A DNA stretch of 64,000 nucleotides from Camarhynchus parvulus (taxonomy: Eukaryota > Chordata > Aves > Passeriformes > Thraupidae), in contig NC_044572.1 of the NCBI RefSeq assembly GCF_901933205.1, forward strand, positions 20,856,501 to 20,920,500. The letters run 5' to 3'. Of the stretch, positions 59,780 to 64,000 are shown piece after piece. The notes beneath the pieces were generated by a model. It saw nothing but the letters and a program-made list of their open reading frames with translations. It made no database searches and was not told the origin of the DNA. Positions within the stretch are counted from its first letter, which is position 1, and each line of letters opens with the position of its first letter. Made by a program: the position numbers and the translations under genes.

Positions 59780-62700
59780 GTAAGTATTTTCCTGGGTTTG
59801 GACTTCACTGCAGGCAGTTGAGTAACATTGAAAAGCTGACGCTGCTAGTTTGATACAGAGTGCAGTGACTCTATTAGGTGATGCTTCTTGGTTAGTACTT
59901 CATTAAAAGTAAACAGATTGAGGATGTGACTTAGCAGCCATTTTCAACATGCCTTTCCAACTTCAGTACAGACCTGCAATGTACAGAAAGATCTGTAGTT
60001 CTCAGATCACCAGTTCAGCCAGAAATCCATTTCCTACCATGGCTCTGAATTCCTTATGTTAAGGTGAGGACTTTTGACATTTTTAACTGTCTCAGAAACA
60101 CCAGAGTTTGCCTTTCAGTGAATTGATAATGAATTTGACTGAAGCAAAGCAAATTACAACTCCATTATGTATATAATCAAACTTATATGAGCAAGGCCAA
60201 CTGAATGTAAGCATCAGGCATGGAAAAAAAAGCTTCTTTCTGTCCAAAAAATGGTTGTCTCTTGGTCATACTGCTCACAGTATCTTCAGGTTGTGGATCC
60301 TGCTTCCCTCAGTAAAGAAGTTCCTAAGTGAGGTGTTTGTGAATAGCATGTCAAGAACACATGAGTATAAGACTTAACTTGGTAAAGGGAGATACCTGAC
60401 TTTTGCAAGACAGAAGTTTTTGTGGGTTTGGGTTTTTTTGTTTGTTTGTTTTTGTGGTTTATCTACCAGTGTCTTGTGCAAACATTCCTGCTTCTTGGTT
60501 GTTGAAATTGAAGCAGTGAGTTTTGTCTCACCCCTGTTTCTGTGCATCTTCTAAAAAGAAGTGTTGGTCTTGTTGATATTCTTCTTTTTGTCTGCTCTCT
60601 GCATATGCCTGTGGGTTTCTTTCTAAACCACTCCTCTTTTTGGAACTCAACTGGAGAGATGAATGGAGAGGGGAATGGAACCAATAAAGTGGGTGTGTGT
60701 TGACAAGAGGCATATTAGGATGTTTGTGCTTTTGGGTGTATCCAAGAAAATCTTTACAAATTGAGACAGGTCTTAAGAAACACAAACAAATTAATAAAAC
60801 TCAGCCTGTTGAACTCTGCACTGCTTGCTGCGTGAGCTGTGAGGTAGTATGTGTTATTTAAAACACGTGAATTAATGCAAAAGTGTCACTGCAGTCTCTG
60901 AGCATTTGCAGAGGATTAAGCATGAAAAGAATATAAATATCCCTAGATTTTAGTGCATAAGCACTTCTCTGGATGCAGTTTATTGGGTACTAATGTGTAG
61001 CTTAAAGGGTTTGCAGTAAATAGATAAAATTATGGGGACTTAGTGACTGCCTGTGAGAACTATGAATTAGTTGTTCAGGACCCTTCTTTTGGTAGTGTAG
61101 TGCCCTCTAGACTGCCATCTTGCTATTTGTTTTTATCCCATTGTAGTTTTCAAAGAAATCTCTATTTAATTACAAATGTGACCAACAGTCCAGCCATCTG
61201 GCATATAAATGATGACTGATGGGTAAACTAATGGGCCAGTTAAGGGAGGAAAAATCCAAAGTGCATCACTGTTAAACATGCAGCTCTGTCCATGGTTTAG
61301 AAGGCCATGAAGTTATAAATAGCTTGAAGCTGGGAGAATGATCTTTTGAGAAAGATTATGATGAATTTTCTCTGGGCATATTGCTCTCTGGCATCTGTTA
61401 TCAGCCACTGGTGGAGCTGGGGCCACCCAGCTAGTGACTTTTGTGTGTTCCCTCAGGCACTACAAGGAGATGGCTGTTCCTGAACTTGAGCTTCTGGAAC
61501 CTAGGCAGTTCATTGTACTCAGCCACTGCAGCTTTCTCTGCAGCCTTTGGGGGGTTGCAGGCACCTCGAGATAGCAGTTCATTCTGCACACCTCTGTCTG
61601 ATTCTTGTGATCAGACAGCTCACCCAAAGCTGGGTAACTTAGTGCTGACAGGCAAGACGTCTCTGGTGCTGATATTTATTCTGCTATCTCTGTCTGAACG
61701 GCTGCTTACCTGGCACAAGGATGAAATGAATTGGAAGTGTTACTTTATGTAAACGTCATTATTCTTTGTCTGAGACTTGTAAAATTCCTAGAACTTTTGA
61801 AATCTGACACTTTCAGATTGCCAGTGAATCAGCTTTTCCACCTGGTGCCTTACAAATTTTAATGTAGCTAAAGGATGATCTCAGCTGACACACAACTGGC
61901 TGGGCAGGTAGCAGGTGTCTGCCTTGCTCTGAGGAAGAGGAGATAGGCTCAAGCTCCTGCACGGAGACTTGAATCTTGGTTGTCTCGCATCTGAGCCTGG
62001 GGAGGGCATGTGCTTCAGCATGAGCTCCACACTGAAAAGCTGAGTAGCTAACCTATGTCCTGGCTGAGTCTTAGCTGCAGATCTGACTGGGGGAGGAAAG
62101 ATGCAGTAATAAGAAGTGTCCAAGAATTATGTATCCAGGTTGGCTTTAACTATTCAAGAAAAATACAGAGTGTACCATTTGCTTAAAGCAGTTTTAGTTT
62201 TCAAAATACCAGTTTAAACATTGCCATGACTGTAAGTTTGTGTTACATTACATTAAATCTCGCCCTTCAATTAACTGCTTTCCCCTAAAGTAGCTGTCAG
62301 ATCAGCAGGCTGCAAGTACATGCCTTCTCTCAGCCAAGGGATTCTGTCAGCCTTTCTAATTGCTCTGTTTGGGTTTCTTTCATGGCAGGGTAAGACCCTT
62401 GCTTCCTGAGAAGTAACTCATCAAGTCTGAAACTTACTCTTCTTTCACAAATGGATGTAGACACTTAAATAGACAGCACACATTTTTAAAAGGCTAAATT
62501 TCAAGTTCATATTCTCATATTTGACACTGTTGACCTAATCTTTTAAGCTATGTAATTAATTGTCTTAGCAGATTGTTCTTAAAATGACTAGGAGGCTGAT
62601 GGCAGTGACACTTGACATGCTACACTAAGGTCATATTAGCATCTTCTACTAGTTTCCTGCCATTTAAATGAGTGTTCTGCTAGCTTTTTTTTTGGTGTTT

Positions 62701-64000
62701 AGAGTAAATATGTCTATCTGAAAGAATAAATAAATGTAAAATGTGGATATGCATATTTTTATGTAAATGCACTTTGTATATTTGCCACAAAACTATTAAA
62801 ACTAACTAAAGTTTCATCAGCAAGTATGAGGACTGCTCAATTAAATCCATCATACTGCTCAGAATACTTGCCTGGCATGGATTTTAGAGTATTTCTAGTG
62901 TTCCATTTGTACTTCATTTACGTGTCTGAATCATTCATTATCAGAAGTACTCAAGTCCACACTGATTTTTCTGGAGGATATTAGGCTGAATTTTTTCTTC
63001 CAGTTATCTGGTGCTGTGCTAATGGAGGAGTCTTGAACTGGCTTTTTCTGCTCTAGGTGACTTCTGAAACAGTTGAGTCTGTCCTTTGCTGCTTGGTGAG
63101 AACTACTTGTGCTTCAAAATCAGAAGCAAAACTCTCAGGGAAGCCAAATAGCTGTGATTCTGCAGTCTTGTTGAACCAGGTGCTGCATAAGTGACAAAGC
63201 TGGGATGATTCCTCTGTAGGGTCTCTGACAATCTTGGCATAATGTAGACATAAGGGCCAGTGTCTCTATATTTTATACTGGGTGTTTTTTGTTCCATCAT
63301 TTAGTAATTTTAAAGCCTTCTATCCAGTCTACAGCTGAGAAGCAAAATTCAAGATAATCTTAGCCTGTACAGGTTATCTGATCCTAAGCCAGGTGTCTTT
63401 TGAACCCATTGGCTACCATCAGAGTAAATGCAATAGAAGTTCCAACAAATGCTTTTAAATTGGTGGAAATGAGTGGCTGAACGATAGGTATCTGCCCTTC
63501 AGTGTGGTGGATTAATTCAGGTAGATGTGACCAAGTTGTTTTTGTTCATGTAACTTGATGCTAGCTGAGGGACATACAGATTCACCTCCTGCTCAATAGG
63601 ATCATTTATGAATAGTGGTAGGGAATTAGGGTGGCTGTACTAGAGGGGCAGAGAGGGAGTTTGAGCCACAGGACATACTGTTGTAGGAACCACATTTGAT
63701 CAGTTTGGTGAGCCACAAATATTGTTTCTGCATCATCTGTGCAACAGTAGTAATTTTTGTGGGTATTTATCCTTCTGTTTTGGGTATTTCTAGGGCTGCT
63801 TCACTCAAGTTCAGGTGGAATGTCACTGAAAGTCTGCAGCAATCTTGGCCACGTGTGGCTGTAGATCTGCCTGTTCTGCAGGGGCAGCTGCCATGATTCC
63901 TGTGACATTGATGCTCTGTGGTTCATGCTGGGGTAGCAGTGCCTGTCGTGTGTCAAGGAATTTGTCATAAACGTTCTTGAAATCAACCTTAGAGCTATTT
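59780..64000 (+). other. RSU1: RSU1 intron, 5' part
   Basis: 4.2 kb of AT-rich intron running off the window. I looked for the next repeat exon and did not find it. The open frames here show no leucine-rich repeat or other family. Confidence 0.85.

Larger units (their letters stand above)
52320..64000 (+). other. RSU1: RSU1 gene, 5' part
   Basis: RSU1 (Ras suppressor protein 1) is a leucine-rich-repeat protein of about 277 residues. It binds PINCH in the IPP (ILK-PINCH-parvin) complex at integrin adhesions and dampens Ras signalling. The window holds the promoter, an inferred noncoding exon, the start-codon exon and the next coding exon, covering residues 1-53 and the first base of codon 54. 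The predicted start M-S-K-S-L-K-K and the motif L-S-H-I-T-Q-L-V-L-S-H-N-K-L-T are diagnostic. Remaining exons lie downstream. It follows CUBN on the same strand, as in human. Confidence 0.96.

Noticed and set aside
1..64000. CRISPR array, operon, or prokaryote-like system
   Set aside because: Spliced vertebrate genes throughout; no regularly spaced repeats and no compact gene clusters.

Overview
This is a stretch of vertebrate nuclear DNA, almost certainly from a bird. It has small exons with GT/AG splice sites in long AT-rich introns, two chicken-repeat-1 (CR1) LINE relics, a CpG-island promoter and a nuclear copy of mitochondrial DNA. That copy keeps the avian gene order ND4-tRNA-His-tRNA-Ser(AGY) and looks passerine-like, so a songbird is the best guess; this is an inference.

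Region 1 (about 1-46,000, + strand) is the 3' part of CUBN, which encodes cubilin, the giant CUB-domain endocytic receptor. I could place 22 coding exons by joining acceptor and donor sites in frame. Together they encode about 1,293 residues, forming eleven complete CUB domains and then a stop at 45,792-45,794. Cubilin has 27 CUB domains, so these should be CUB17 to CUB27. Each CUB is encoded by exactly two exons. Every intron between domains is phase 1, while the introns inside domains vary in phase (0, 1 or 2) and in position. The longest introns are 17,622-24,768 (with a CR1 copy) and 28,319-38,390 (with an antisense CR1 fragment). The last intron, inside CUB27, carries a mitochondrial insertion of about 490 bp.

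Region 2 (about 46,000-52,300) is the interval between the genes. I see no gene there. It holds a perfect 28-bp-arm palindrome with a single-base centre.

Region 3 (about 52,300 to the end, + strand) is the start of RSU1 (Ras suppressor protein 1). It has a CpG-island promoter, a probable noncoding first exon, the exon with the start codon (ATG at 52,768) and one short leucine-rich-repeat exon at 59,729-59,779. The rest of RSU1 lies beyond the window. The head-to-tail CUBN-RSU1 order on one strand matches the human 10p13 arrangement, so this is conserved synteny.

I found no new gene system. The items most worth a second look are the intronic mitochondrial insertion, the perfect palindrome, a NAGNAG acceptor in CUB25, a tandem GTNNGT donor in the RSU1 start exon, CUB domains that lack the calcium-site acid, and a serine-alanine repeat in CUB24.
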